From positions 1 to 64,000 of the forward strand of contig JAKOGI010002779.1 of assembly GCA_029747015.1 (NCBI GenBank): a DNA stretch of 64,000 bases. The letters run 5' to 3'. A program made the position numbers and the translations under genes. This DNA comes from Carnegiea gigantea (lineage: Eukaryota > Streptophyta > Magnoliopsida > Caryophyllales > Cactaceae). A model generated the notes under the pieces. The model was not told the origin of the DNA. It saw only the letters and a list, made by a program, of their open reading frames with translations, and did no database searches. Numbering within the stretch: position 1 is the first letter of the stretch; the number at the start of each line of letters is the position of its first letter. Of this stretch, positions 46,779 to 58,872 are shown piece by piece.

Positions 46779-47180
46779 GATAAAATAGTGTACTAGTACC
46801 AAGTAGTATGTATCTACTTTTCTTAAGCACAATGTCAATATTCACTAAGAAACCAAATATTCAATTTCCAAAAAAAAAAAAGAAAAGAAGAAAATATTCA
46901 CTTTGATTTTATTGAGCTAGCCAGAATTTCCACAATACTCTGGCATTTAATTTGCATTCGTGTAGTTACACCCTTATGGTTCTGGATGCTTTGAACTTTG
47001 AGAAACAAATTGATAAGTTGATAACCCAAACATTCTTAAAAAGTTATGCCAATATATACACACAAATATATGCGCATTAGAAATTAATAAGTGATAATTC
47101 CAGAATGCAATGAAACATACATCACTCATCATTTATAATAATTATTGCTCTCCTTATTATTATTAAGGACAAAATATAAA

Positions 47181-47523
47181 TTATTTTGTGCAACAACAAA
47201 GATTAGGCTGACAAAAGAATTGAACAGTGCCTTGGCCGCACAATTGTCGGCAACCAAAGTAGGAGCAACCGGTGGCTTGAGGATAACATACTGTTGTTAC
47301 TTTCTCACCATATTGATCAATATCCTTGTTAAGATCTCTTGCATTGGTAAAACCTGAATGGGGAAAAAATATTAAATTAATTATTTAAACAAAACAATGA
47401 AAAATCTTTACGTGAACATCTCAGTAAACCATGAAAATAATGTTAAGTCAATATATACTTACAAGAAGAGAGGAGGATCATCAGAACCAAAAATAGAGGT
47501 CCAAAGGATGTTTTCGTCGCCAT
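47181..47523 (-). CDS. Defensin-like cysteine-rich secreted peptide (copy 1)
   Basis: Two minus-strand exons, 47523-47463 (61 nt) and 47353-47181 (173 nt), flank a 109-bp GT-AG intron (donor T|GTAAGTAT, acceptor CATTCAG|G). They encode 77 residues. Exon 1 is a signal peptide (MATKTSFGPLFLVLMILLSS) and the splice falls in the next Cys codon. Cleavage is likely near residue 25. The mature part has eight cysteines at 43, 50, 55, 59, 68, 73, 74 and 75, spacing C-x6-C-x4-C-x3-C-x8-C-x4-CCC. It contains the C-x3-C and C-x-C pairs expected of a CS-alpha-beta (defensin-like/LCR) fold. A signal-peptide exon followed by one cysteine-rich exon is the usual gene form in that family. A TATA box lies ~85 bp upstream. 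Such peptides act in defence or in cell signalling; the role here is unknown. It lies between two hAT MITEs. Confidence 0.8.
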
Positions 47524-47607
47524 ATTGCAAATTGTAAATCAGAAAAAACGGCTGAGTGGTTGATTGTGTATGTATTTTGAATGAAATTGTTAGGCTTTAA
47601 AGCATTC

Positions 47608-47614
47608 TTATATA
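47608..47614 (-). promoter_or_regulatory. TATA box of defensin-like gene copy 1
   Basis: TATATAA on the minus strand, about 85 bp before the ATG at 47523, leaving a leader of roughly 50-60 nt. An identical box precedes copy 2 near 58957-58963. Confidence 0.6.
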
Positions 47615-48108
47615 CCACCAATAACAATGGGCAATCTAATGAAATAATTAATCCAGTCAAATCTAAAGGATTTTTTTCCCTTATTTTGTGCATTTGTGTA
47701 TCAATTTCGATATTATGCTAATCATTTGTCCTTTCAAATAAGATTATTTCTTTTATTTGTAGGTACTATACTAATTATCTATCCTTGAGATGGGAAATCT
47801 TTTATGGAGGGTTATTATGCTGATTTCAGTCCGTCCAACAAGTTGGGCTCGGATCCAATGGAATTCTGGGCCTAGCAACGCTGGACCAACCCTTCAGGAA
47901 GAAATAAAATTACATATTGACGAATTACTGGGTTGGAGTTGAGAATGATCATGAGGTTCATATTGACAAATGCCTAGTCATTTTTGATCTTTTTTTATGA
48001 GCATAGTAGCTATTTGGAGGCTCTGAGTTGGGCCAAGATTAGAATTGTTGTCTGGTTAGAGTCACATTTGGAGTTTGAAATGAAAACAAGGTTGATAAAG
48101 ATTGCAAA

Positions 48109-48651
48109 TTGCGGTTGGCAATGGACCAGGTCAGATCGGGTGAGGATCAACCCGTTTACACAATGGTTCGGGTTGGGTCATGGTTGGCCCATCAACAATT
48201 TGGGTCGGCTTAGGATCGGTCCTTTTTAGACAATGGGTCGGGTCAAGTCATGGACCCATGGTTATCCCGTCAACAATTTGGATCCGATAGGGCCTTTTAT
48301 GCAAATAAATGGGCCGGGTCGGGTCGGGCCATGGCGACCCGCTTTTGGTCCATTTCAAAATGAAACAAACTTGCTCAAAAAAATTGTGCATAATAATTAT
48401 TGTTATGTATCAGGCGTTGATAATATGCTTAACTCATTGTGTCATGTAAATTAGTATGGTAAGTAGGTTGAAAAAGTAATGGGTCACTAAACCGGTCGTT
48501 AATGGGCTGACCCGGTCCGGCCCGTTAATATACTTTAATGGGCCGGCCTATTATTGACACAATCCATTATTGACCCAACCCTTTATGGACCCTATTTTAA
48601 ACGGGCCGATCTACTTGATCCAATGAATACCCAACCCGTTGCCCACACCTA
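48109..48651. mobile_element. hAT-type MITE (unit 1, second)
   Basis: Starts TTGCGGTTGGCAA and ends TTGCCCACACCTA. Flanked by ATTGCAAA and ATTTCAAA (7 of 8). Same family and orientation as 46222-46778, with GGGTCGGGTCGGGCC-rich interior. Confidence 0.75.
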
Positions 48652-48797
48652 ATTTCAAATTTTCTGTTGGTATCAATTTTTACAACAATGGTAACAAGAA
48701 AAATTAACTGATAGGTCCAATCAAAGTTTCGTCAAATATTTAGTGCCAATAACTTGTGAAAATAGTTTGTAGGTTCATTGAAGTTTAAAAAAACACA

Positions 48798-50030
48798 TTT
48801 TTGCACCCAGAAGACAAAAAAAAAATATGCCTATTGTTGCAATTTCGTGTATGTTCCACTTGTAATTAGGTGTTTGTTTGCTTGCTTAGGATACTAATTC
48901 TGAAATTACTGCACCCTGGCAAGACATCTATAATAATCTAACAGTTGAGTCCCCAGCCCAGTTTGTATTTTGCGATTATCTTAATTACCAGGTATTTCCT
49001 CCCTCTCTGCTGCAGTTACAAAAGCCTTGGACCCCAATTACAACCGGGACCAGCTCCGGTTCTATGAAACTGAATGGGCTTGGATACATGGTCCCGCTCA
49101 AACTCAAAAATAGCATATTTACAAATAACTGGTGTCTCTTCTATAAAATACTATAAAAAAATTAGTCCAAAAACTATGGGTACATGAGATTAATTTCTTA
49201 ATTAATACATGTTCATAATATTGTAATGCATTTTGCCAATATCGTTCATTCATGCTTTCTAAAATTCTGTGACCTTCGTACATGTGGATTATTTATGTGC
49301 TTGTAGAGACACCTCAATATTGAATTAGATGAACCTTATTAGAAAGCATGTAAAACCAATGTGTCTTATTGCCACCCAAAAAAAAAAAAAAAAAACCCCT
49401 CCTATCGAAATCAAAGATGTACTGCATGCAAATATGGTCAGGGTCATTTGGCCAGGCCTCGTTAAAGGCTGTCAAATCATTTTCTGGGGCCTAGCCCCTC
49501 TTTTGCACCAGCAAAATGTATCTTATTACCAAAATAATTATATTTAAAATACATGTAAATAAAAGTACATTTTTATGATAATAATTAACATAAGCAGTTT
49601 AAATTTTCATTGATCCTCTATTTACAGATGATGTTGATTGGCCATTGAATTTTGTTTTAAATCATGGAAAAGGTAAAGCCTCGCATGGCCACCATCTTTA
49701 ATTTTTACCCTATGTTTATTTATTTATTTTTCAAAGAAATATGTATGTCTTGGTGGTAACTTGAGAGGGGAGAGATCGCATTAGCTAAACAATGAAATAA
49801 TTGTAATTTGTAAGCAGTAAGGTTTTCCTTTTTTTTTGGGGGGTAATTCAGTTTTTGAAATACATTATGATGGAAACTAAGTTTAATTAATAGGTGTCTT
49901 AGTAAGGTAACTTTATAAATGGCATGCCTTCATCACCTTCTATGGACTATATAAAGCCCCATTCCTTTTGTTTTAGTTTTTGTTCTTTTGTTGTTCATTT
50001 TGTTCTTTACATTGGTTGATATTTGTATGA
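48798..50030. repeat. Copy of 38371-38482 joined to 41003-42120
   Basis: The first ~115 bp match 38371-38482 and the remainder matches about 41003-42120. The 2.5 kb between them in the other copy, including the LINE at 38673 and the MITE at 39834, is absent. No gene inside. Repeated again at 60148-61380. Confidence 0.8.
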
Positions 50031-50079
50031 TTTTCAAAAAAAAATTGTTTTGTAGGTCTTAAGGAATCAACTCTCTATG

Positions 50080-53000
50080 CGTTCTCTTGCTCGGTTTATT
50101 CCTTCTGTGAATTGATTTGTTGTTCAGCTTAGAACTCCTTAAAGCCCAATATTTCTTGGTTTTACTGACTGTTTTTCAGTTTTGTGCCCTTGCTCTTCCT
50201 CTCCATGCTGTCCTTCTGGCACTTCATGAACAGCTTTAATAGGCCGCCATTTGGTATTTGGCTTTTTCCTTCTATTTGGTTTCTTTTTAACACAGTCGCT
50301 TTCAGATTCAGCATGATCAAATCCCCTATATTTCTGAGAGAAACCCAGCTTCCACTCATGCTCAACCTTCTGAACAGAGGTGTTCCCCTCAGTTTCCACT
50401 GTGACCTCATCCACAAGGATTCTAGCATATCGTGGCTTTCAGTTATTTGTTCAGGAAAAAGAGGACTCCCGAAAGGACCAAAACACTAGCTATTCTGCTT
50501 TAATAGTCTTCAGTCCAGCATGGCAAAGGCAATTCAGGCAATTGTTTCCCAATATTCAGTCCCCTGCATTTCTTATCCCAATGTGTGAACAAGAATGGTT
50601 TATAGTTAAACCTCCTCACAATGTTCGACAATTGGAGTGGATGTCCAGTGTTAGGTATGTGAACTCTAGTTATTCTACTCCAATTTCAAATAAGTCGTGA
50701 GTTTTTTAGGCAACTCTTCTTGCTCGACTGTGTCCATGTGATACTATTTCTTCAGGAAATTGTTTGACTGAATCAGCTCTCTCCCAACTAACGCAGAATG
50801 AAGGATCAGCATGTCAATTTCAGAAGATTCCCCAAGTTGCATCCCATTCAGTTGATCCTTTTCGCCAAGGGTCAAAGCTCCGATATAACTGCTCAGTCTT
50901 GTCCACTGACTCCCAGGTGACACCTTCTATAGGATGATTTTTCCATTTGATAAGTCATTGTATTCCTACTTAATCATGTTTTCTTCACCATTCGTCTGTC
51001 AATTACCCCCTCTGGCACCTTGATTGTTGAATCCACAGTGCGTAAGTTGCAGCTGCAGTAGTAGGGGGTAGAGGACCATGGTGTTTCTGAGTGGAGAGAC
51101 ATGAAGTCTTGGATTTACAGCTGAACCAGGGGGAAGTCACAGTTTATAAGCCACCTTTCCCACCTTCTCCAATACCAAATACGGTCTGGAATGTTTTGCA
51201 GCCAGGTCGTGATGTGCTCCAGATTCAACGCTTCCTGGTTTATAAGATTGAACCTTCAAATATACCCCGTCTCCTTCTGAAGCTTCAAATATACCTAGTC
51301 TCTTCTTGAAATTGTCTCTCTGGTCTCTTCTTGTCAGCCCCTGCTTCTGAGCTTTGTCCAAGTTGTGTTTGAGTATAGCAATCATTTCTTCTCTAGGTGT
51401 CAAACTCATATTCATGACATCACCCTAATTTCTCTGGTAAATAAGGAAGATAAATTGGAGGTGGCTGACAGTATACCAAATTTCTTTTTAATGGATGCAT
51501 GAAGTGTTGCATTATACCAAATTTCTGGCAACAGGGGCCATTTACTCCATTGAAGAGGTACTTCCATGCACATGCATTTCAAGTAGACCTGTCAATTCGG
51601 GCGGGCGGGTTAAATATGGGTCGGGTGCATTCGGGTTCGGGTCAAATACGGGTCGGGTATATTTCGGGTTCGGGTAAAATACGGGTCGGGGGTATTTCGG
51701 TTTTACGGGTTTCGGATCAACCCAACGGGTTTAGAACGCCTTTTCTGTGAGTTATTTTTCTTTTTTTAAAATCAAAAATTCTGCATATTTATTACTCAAA
51801 ATTGTCATTATTTAATGAATGCATAATAATTGTAATTTCTCAAAAGAATATTAAAATATTCAAACATTTTATTATAATATGTGAACATAGAATTAAACCC
51901 CATTTGATTTTGAGTTGATCGACCCGTATATTGAAAGAAGGTTAATAGTGCGTCGACCATTTATTGGGCAGCCCGTTTAGAGCATTTTAATGGGTTGTAG
52001 CAGTTTCACTGCCAATAACCTATTTAATGATTTAATATTTTTATTAACTAACCTACCAATGTCCAATCAAGTAAAACTTTATTAATGGACCGACCATAAT
52101 ACGAAAACGACTAGTTGTTTTCGTATTAGGGTAGTCGTTTTCTACCGTTAGTATCATAGTTCAAGACTAGTCAGAACGAAAATCAAATAAAATTAAATAA
52201 AAGAAGTACAAGATATTATCTTGCAGTTATAATATCAAAAATTTAAATTATTACAAATTAATTAATTTTAAAAAAATTAGACAGATTTGTTTAACTAACT
52301 ATATAATGGTATGACTTTCGCACCTTTAATGCTTGTGTTCTTTTAAATTAACTTTTTTAAAAAAGATTAGATAATTACGCCATGCAATTTTATACCTATT
52401 TTTAACGTTTTGCCATTTAAAAGTTGTGTACGGTTTTATTTTCAAAGAATGGAGAAGAAAAAATAAGGTTATTATTGTTTAATTTGTAAATAGATGCAAT
52501 AGTTATATAATGTCTTTTCAAAATACTCAATAAAAATGACTAACCATTATTGTTAAAAGAGATAAATTAAAGAAAAATAAAGAACTAAGGATATAATGTT
52601 CAGGTCAAGCGGGCGGGTTCGGGTTCGGGTTCGGGTTGGGTTTGACCCGCTAATTTGTGGGTTTTTCGGGTTTGGTTGATTTCGGGTTCGGGTCGAGAAA
52701 ATCGTGTTCAAAACCCAAAATTTTCTGGCAGGTTCGGGTCGGGTTTTCGGGTCGGGTCAATTTTTGACAGGTCTAATTTCAAGTATGCTTCCAGGAATCA
52801 GTTTAAAACTTCTGATACTGCATCCATTTGGGGATGATAAGATAGATGGTGGCCTACTCCACTGATTGCAAATAGTTTGGATTTCGTACCACAAAAGGCT
52901 GTGGAATACTGTATCTCTATCAGAAACCATAGTTTTTGGGAAACCAAGAAGTTTATAAATGTTATCAAGGAAGGCTTGTGCGACATGTGGTGCTGCAAAA

Positions 53001-53431
53001 GGATGAGCAAGAGCAAGAAAAATGTGCATATTTGCTGAACTGATGAATGACTGCCATAATAGCATCTTTCCTGCAAGATTTTGGCAGTCCCTCCATGAAG
53101 TCCATGACAATATCCTACTATATCTCTTCTGTAATTGGTAAGGGTTGCAAAAAAACACCCAGTGAAGCTGCCATGTCATAGTTACATTCTGACAGGTGCT
53201 ACAATTTTGATGTGGTTTGCATCTGCTGTGAGTTTAGGCCAATAAAATAGTGAACCACCTTTTTAGTAGTAGTTGTAACTCCAGAATGTCGAACTTATTT
53301 CTTAGTGTTGAATCTGGCCCAACTACAGGTTTTCCCTTCCTTCTGAGCTGCCCTTGCTGCCGTGTGTGTCTGCAGGATGGAGTGAATGCCTGATCTTAGA
53401 GCTTTTATGTTTGAATCATTCTGCCATGTCA
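50080..53431 (-). pseudogene. Second copy of the Ty3/gypsy remnant, split by a hAT-like element
   Basis: Homologous to 27586-27695 joined to 28256-30317; the intervening ~560 bp are missing. It keeps the integrase C-terminal part (KHSRPYLVLEKVGKVAYKL, 51415-51137), the integrase core (ALAHPFAAPHVAQAFLDNIY) at 53179-52757 and a short RNase H-side remnant to ~53430. An element at 51584-52775 interrupts it. RT, protease and Gag are not present. Frames are broken throughout. Confidence 0.85.
51584..52775. mobile_element. 1.2-kb non-autonomous hAT-like element
   Basis: The 1,192-bp element has inverted ends TAGACCTGTCAA / TTGACAGGTCTA and a perfect 8-bp target duplication ATTTCAAG (51576-51583 and 52776-52783). 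The termini carry CGGGTTCGGGTCGGGT repeats in both directions and the middle is very AT-rich. No transposase. The paralogous gypsy copy has the uninterrupted site near 29657-29670, proving insertion. Contains a near-palindrome at 52095-52130. Confidence 0.85.
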
Positions 53432-53447
53432 CCGTAATTCTTGATTT

Positions 53448-53690
53448 TGATTTTGATATTCTTGCACACATTTTCCCCACAATGTCACCGTAATTCTCTT
53501 GTTCCTCTACAAATTAGAAGATTACAAAAGTGTCATGTCAAACCTTAATGTAGATCCCTTAATTTGTTTCAAAATTATAGAACTTATAGTGATCACATGA
53601 TGAACTTACCATACAACTTCTAATTCCAAAACTGAAAAGTTTTGTAAGCATCTTTTGTGGTTCGGACTAGTCCCGTAAGAGTGCAAGCCA
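53448..53690. repeat. Copy of 33284-33520
   Basis: About 240 bp matching 33284-33520 with few differences, joined on the left to gypsy sequence through filler DNA and on the right to ~40 bp of unassigned sequence before the next block. Confidence 0.8.
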
Positions 53691-53732
53691 TATTTGTTAA
53701 AATGCTTTATTTCCATCTCGGTGATGAAGATT

Positions 53733-56700
53733 TTCAGTGGCCATGGATCTATCTTTTTTCCTCACTTGAAGATTCACTGTTTTGGTTCATCTCTCATATA
53801 TTGAGTTAATTTATGTGTTGTGGTATGCAGGCATTTGCTAGCATTTGTGTGACATTTTAGAGTGTCTTTTGGCATGCTCCTTATGGGCTATTTCCATCCC
53901 TTACTTCATTTTTTTAAATAGAGTAGGAGTTACGCGAGTTTCTTTTGTATATTTGATCCAGTTGAGCTTGTATGTCGTTTGAGATCACGTACTCTCTTTT
54001 TTGATTGTTATTGCCTATATGCCAATTGAAATCGTCTTGTACGTGCTCTCACATCTATAATGGATTTTGTGCTGCCGTTGTCGCCCGTGGTTTTCCCCCA
54101 CTATGAATTTCCACGTTAAAATTTGTGTTCATCGATTTTGTGTTCATCTTGCTTATTTTCTTGAATATCCACATATTTCATGCATTCATATGTACTATGA
54201 ATGATTCAATTTTATTATTTTTCCTAGCATGTAGGGGTAGTACCTTGTTATTCCTTTGTAAGTCGTAACCCTAAAAAAAAAATTGACATATTCAACCGCT
54301 TTATTAAGGGTCTGTCTTAATTTTCAACTTATCATATATCATCAACATTAAATCAATACTCATCAGCATTTATCAGCACTAATCAACACTCATTCAGCGT
54401 TGATCAGCACTTATCAACACTGATCAGTACCGATCAGTACTGATCAATACTCGTCAACACCGATCATGCATTTGAATTTTGTCTAATTCATTAATAAGAA
54501 TTAAAGACACCTTCAACAATCGATCATGGCCACCATTATCAATCAGCTCATACAATCAAGGGGGTCCTTTTCTTGAATCTCTCTGTTAAAATGGCAGTGA
54601 AGGACACGTGAAATTAGGGATAGAGGCAGCGTCTTTATGGCTTCATTCTCAAATTAGATGAAAGTTTCACATGTGTTATTCTGAGTACAAATTGAGGTGT
54701 AATTCATTATTGTGGATACAAGAAAGCAACCTATATTGTAAACATCAAACATCTAAATAGTAAGATATAAAAATTCACCTATGGTAATAAAATATCACCT
54801 AAAATAACTTTTACACTACTAGAATTATCATGTTGTTAGACATTTAATAATACAAGAATTAAAAGAAAATTGACTGAAGTAGAAATTACGCAATAATAAA
54901 TTTAGGTTAAAAATTATGGGACTATGAAAATTTGCATGAAATTATTTATAATTTCTCATGCAACTATGGTTTAAAGGAGATAATTTCTGAAATCAACCCT
55001 CTTTAACCATGGTCATCAGTCCTTTTCTAAAGGAAAGGGGAAAAAAACCTTTACAACTAACAATATCCATCAATCCCATATATTTATTTTCAATGCTATT
55101 GCCATACCACTCAATGAATTGTGAACACTAGTGATGATGAGGAGGCTATGATAATGACGGGTAATTATGGTAAAATTTTTTGTTTGTCTCTAGCTATGCC
55201 ATCACAATTTTGTTCATTTTTTTAATGGTAAAAAAATATGTCAATTTAGAACTAACTTGGGTAGTAAAATTAGTTACTTGTTCTTTTCATTGGTATTTTC
55301 TAATTTACCATCTTCAACCATCTTCCACCAATTTTAACTAATTTCAATCCACTTCAACCCACTTCTTTTCAAATTTTATTCTCAATATTTTAACCAACTT
55401 CAAAAAATATACTAACTTCAACCAACTTCAACCTACTTTAACCCACTTCAATAAAAAATAGCAACTTCAACCTACTTCAACCTACCTTAATCAATTTCAC
55501 CCTTTTACCAACATCAATTTACCAACGAAAAGAACAGGCCCTAAGGGTCTGTTCTTTTCGTTGGGAAATAAGGATTAGGAAATAGGTAAACTGGGTTGAA
55601 GTTGGTATATTTTTTATATAATGAGTAGAAGTTGGTTAAAAGTTAAAGTGGGTTGAAATTGATATTTTTTTATTGAAATTCGTAAAGTGAGTTAAAGTGG
55701 TTAAAATTGATAATTTAAGATTTACCAACAAAAAGAACATGCCCTTAGCAGGAATTAAAAACAAAAAAGCATAATTTGTGAAATTAATTGGAGACTTCAA
55801 TTATTGTTAAAGCTAGCCTTAAAGAGGGTGTTTTCCTAGATGGGCTATTTTTTTTTTTTCATTAATTACAGTAAGCCTAACGCTGCAAATACACATTACA
55901 AAGAAAGAATCATAGGAACATGACAAATGACAATTGACAAGTGTGCTTTACAACTATTTACCATCCTTACATCAATTTACACTGCCTAAATAAAGAAATA
56001 ACTTAATTACTAAGCCAACTTAATTACTAAAGCAAAATAAAGGAGATAGATACACATTTACACTTTATGCCAGGAAATATTACTAGTCAAGTTGGATATT
56101 TGTGCCCTAAATTGAATTTATTTACTAAAATTAAAGGCTACTAATTAAAAATCTACATTACTTTTAAAAAAAAAGTAATTCAAGGTGGCTAGTTTCATAA
56201 TTGAGATCCAAAGTGGAATTTTTGGGAGGGTAGAAGGCCATCTAATTTAATTTTTAGGTTTAAAGCATATTTAATTTTTAGTTGGTTTCATGTAGTGTAG
56301 TCTAATTTTGGTCATTTGATTATGACATTGATCATGTATAATATTTGCCTTTAGTTTAGGTCATTAGATGTTGCCCACGTACAAAAATACTTTTGCATGC
56401 AGCCTTTCAAATCAAATCGGTTTGTTTAACTTTTGTTTGAAATCACATCATAATTTTCAGTTTGATTGAACAAAATGTTCTTTTGCTACATATAGTTAGT
56501 TAACTTACATATGATTAATTATTTGACTTTGGAAAATACAAATTTGTCTAAGAAGCATATAAATACAAAGATAAATTAGCTGACTATGATTACCAATTTC
56601 AATCTCGATAATCAACCAACGACTATACACCAAATGGACCATCCACTATCAAGGGTTGTACCTGTACATAGGAGTCCAAGAGAAACGCCGAGACCTAGGA

Positions 56701-57349
56701 AAGTTTGACCAAATACGATAATATAATCCAAACCCGACCTGAAGTTACTGAGAGAAATCCAAACCCGATATAAACCGAACCGATTTCGATCCAAAATCAA
56801 TACGATTTGACTGTTTAACTTGAAAACATGTTATTTTTCAATTTTAAGTAGATCTAAACTATTTATAAGGCTGACACAAAATTTACCCATTTATTAAATA
56901 GGTCAACCAAACCGACCCGTTACTCAACTCTTCATTCCAGTGTAATTCTCTTTTCTTGTTTTTCTTTTTTTTTTAAAAATTATGTCTTTGTAATGGTAAA
57001 CTTGTAACTTTGAGAGCAAAAAGAGCTTAAAAAAAGCAATTTAAACATCTCCGCTTGCATTATTGAGCTAGTTAATGCTGTTAATTTAGGCCACGCCCAA
57101 AAAAAAAAGGCATGAAAAAAAGAAAAAAAAAGAATGAAAAAGAATCCCTCGAGAGTAATTATTCTTAGTAACCAAATTCAGAAGGCATGTAAGAAAAGTC
57201 ACTTTACACTGTTCAAAAAAAGCCTTATTAATTGCCTTTTTTGCACCCAGAGGAAAAAAGAATATGCCTATTTTTGCAATTTCGTATATGTTCCACTTGT
57301 AATTAGGTGTTTGTTTTCTTGCTTAGGATACTAATTCTGGAATTACTGC
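53733..57349. repeat. Segmental duplication block, copy B (partner 34863-38482)
   Basis: Collinear with block A, including the ATCA-rich array (about 54350-54455) and the head-to-head MITE pair. No gene inside. It ends at TTACTGC, where a 20-nt filler (57350-57369) connects it to tandem unit 2. Confidence 0.9.
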
Positions 57350-57570
57350 CAATGATAGTGATTGATTAAATAAATTAAATCTGGACTATTTGTTTTAGTG
57401 ATTGATTAGAATGCCAATGATAGTGATTAAACACAGATTATCTTTGTAGAATTCTATAAATTATGTTCATTGCACTTTTTGATTGGGATTTCGCGATTCT
57501 TTTAATAGTTGGTATTCAGTTAATGGACATTAATCAAATTTTTTCCTAATATCTTCACAACAGGTACAAT

Positions 57571-58126
57571 TCGGGGTTGGCAATAGACCGAGTTGCCCGG
57601 ACTAGGTCAATTCATTAACTAAACGCGCCAGGCTATGCCCAACACATTTTTTAATGGAACAACTGGGTTAGGGGCCAAATCAACCCAGCCCGCTCATTAT
57701 CACCTACGGAGTGTGTTTGGTGAGTTAACTTTTCAATCAAACTAAACTGGTCTAAACTCAAAGTTAGAAGATGCACAACCAAGCCAATAAACAAGTTGGG
57801 TCGAGTTGGCCTATGGGCAGCCCGCTCTGAGCCCATTTAACAACAGAATAAACTTGCGCAAAAAAAGGTGTATAATAATTATGGTTCTGTGCAAGAGTTG
57901 ATAATAAGCTTAACTAATTAGAACATGTAAACTAGTGTGTCACGTAAAAAAATAATAGATCACTAAACAGGCCATTAATGGGCCAATTCAGTCCAACCTA
58001 TTAATATGCCTTAATAGACTGACCCATTATCAACTCAGTCCATTATTAACCCGACCCTTTATTAGCCCTATTTTCAACGGGTCAATCGCTTAACCCAATA
58101 GATATTCGATTCGTTGCCCACCCCTA
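57571..58126. mobile_element. hAT-type MITE (unit 2, first)
   Basis: Copy of 46222-46778 with the same ends and flanking bases; present because of the tandem duplication, not a new insertion. Confidence 0.7.
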
Positions 58127-58529
58127 GATAAAATAGTGTACTAGTACCAAGTAGTATGTATCTACTTTTTTTAAGCACAATGTCAATATTCACTAAGAAA
58201 CCAAATATTCAATTTCCAAAAAAAAAAAAAGAAAAGAAGAAGATATTCACTTTGATTTTATTGAGCTAGCCAGAATTTCCACAGTACTCTGGCATTTAAT
58301 TTGCATTCGTGTAGTTACACCCTTATGGTTCTGGATGCTTTGAACTTTGAGAAACAAATTGATAAGTTGATAACCCAAACATTCTTAAAAAGTTATGCCA
58401 ATATATACACACAAATATATGCGCATTAGAAATTAATAAGTGATAATTCCAGAATGCAATGAAACATACATCACTCATCATTTATAATAATTATTGCTCT
58501 CCTTATTATCATTAAGGACAAAATATAAA

Positions 58530-58872
58530 TTATTTTGTGCAACAACAAAGATTAGGCTGACAAAAGAATTGAACAGTGCCTTGGCCGCACAATTGTCGGC
58601 AACCAAAGTAGGAGCAACCGGTGGCTTGAGGATAACATACTGTTGTTACTTTCTCACCATATTGATCAATATCCTTGTTAAGATCTCTTGCATTGGTAAA
58701 ACCTGAATGGGGAAAAAATATTAAATTAATTATTTAAACAAAACAATGAAAAATCTTTACTTGAACATCTCAGTAAACCATGAAAATAATGTTAAGTCAA
58801 TATATACTTACAAGAAGAGAGGAGGATCATCAGAACCAAAAATAGAGGTCCAAAGGATGTTTTCGTCGCCAT
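58530..58872 (-). CDS. Defensin-like cysteine-rich secreted peptide (copy 2)
   Basis: Exons 58872-58812 and 58702-58530, intron of 109 bp. Both exons are identical to copy 1 at 47181-47523, so the predicted 77-residue protein is the same: signal peptide, then eight cysteines with the C-x3-C and C-x-C signature. The TATA box and proximal upstream sequence are also conserved. The gene was duplicated with the 11.35-kb unit, so both copies could be expressed and double the dose. Identity of the coding parts fits either a very recent event or an assembly artefact. Confidence 0.8.

Larger units (their letters stand above)
46021..57369. repeat. 11.35-kb tandem duplication, unit 1
   Basis: Sequence from 46021 matches from 57370 onward at a near-constant offset of 11,349-11,350 with very few differences. 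Contents in order: hAT MITE, defensin-like gene, hAT MITE, a copy of 38371-42120 lacking its middle, gypsy fragment with a 1.2-kb hAT-like insertion, and a copy of the 34863-38482 block. The unit begins exactly at the end of the S28 coding sequence. Confidence 0.93.
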
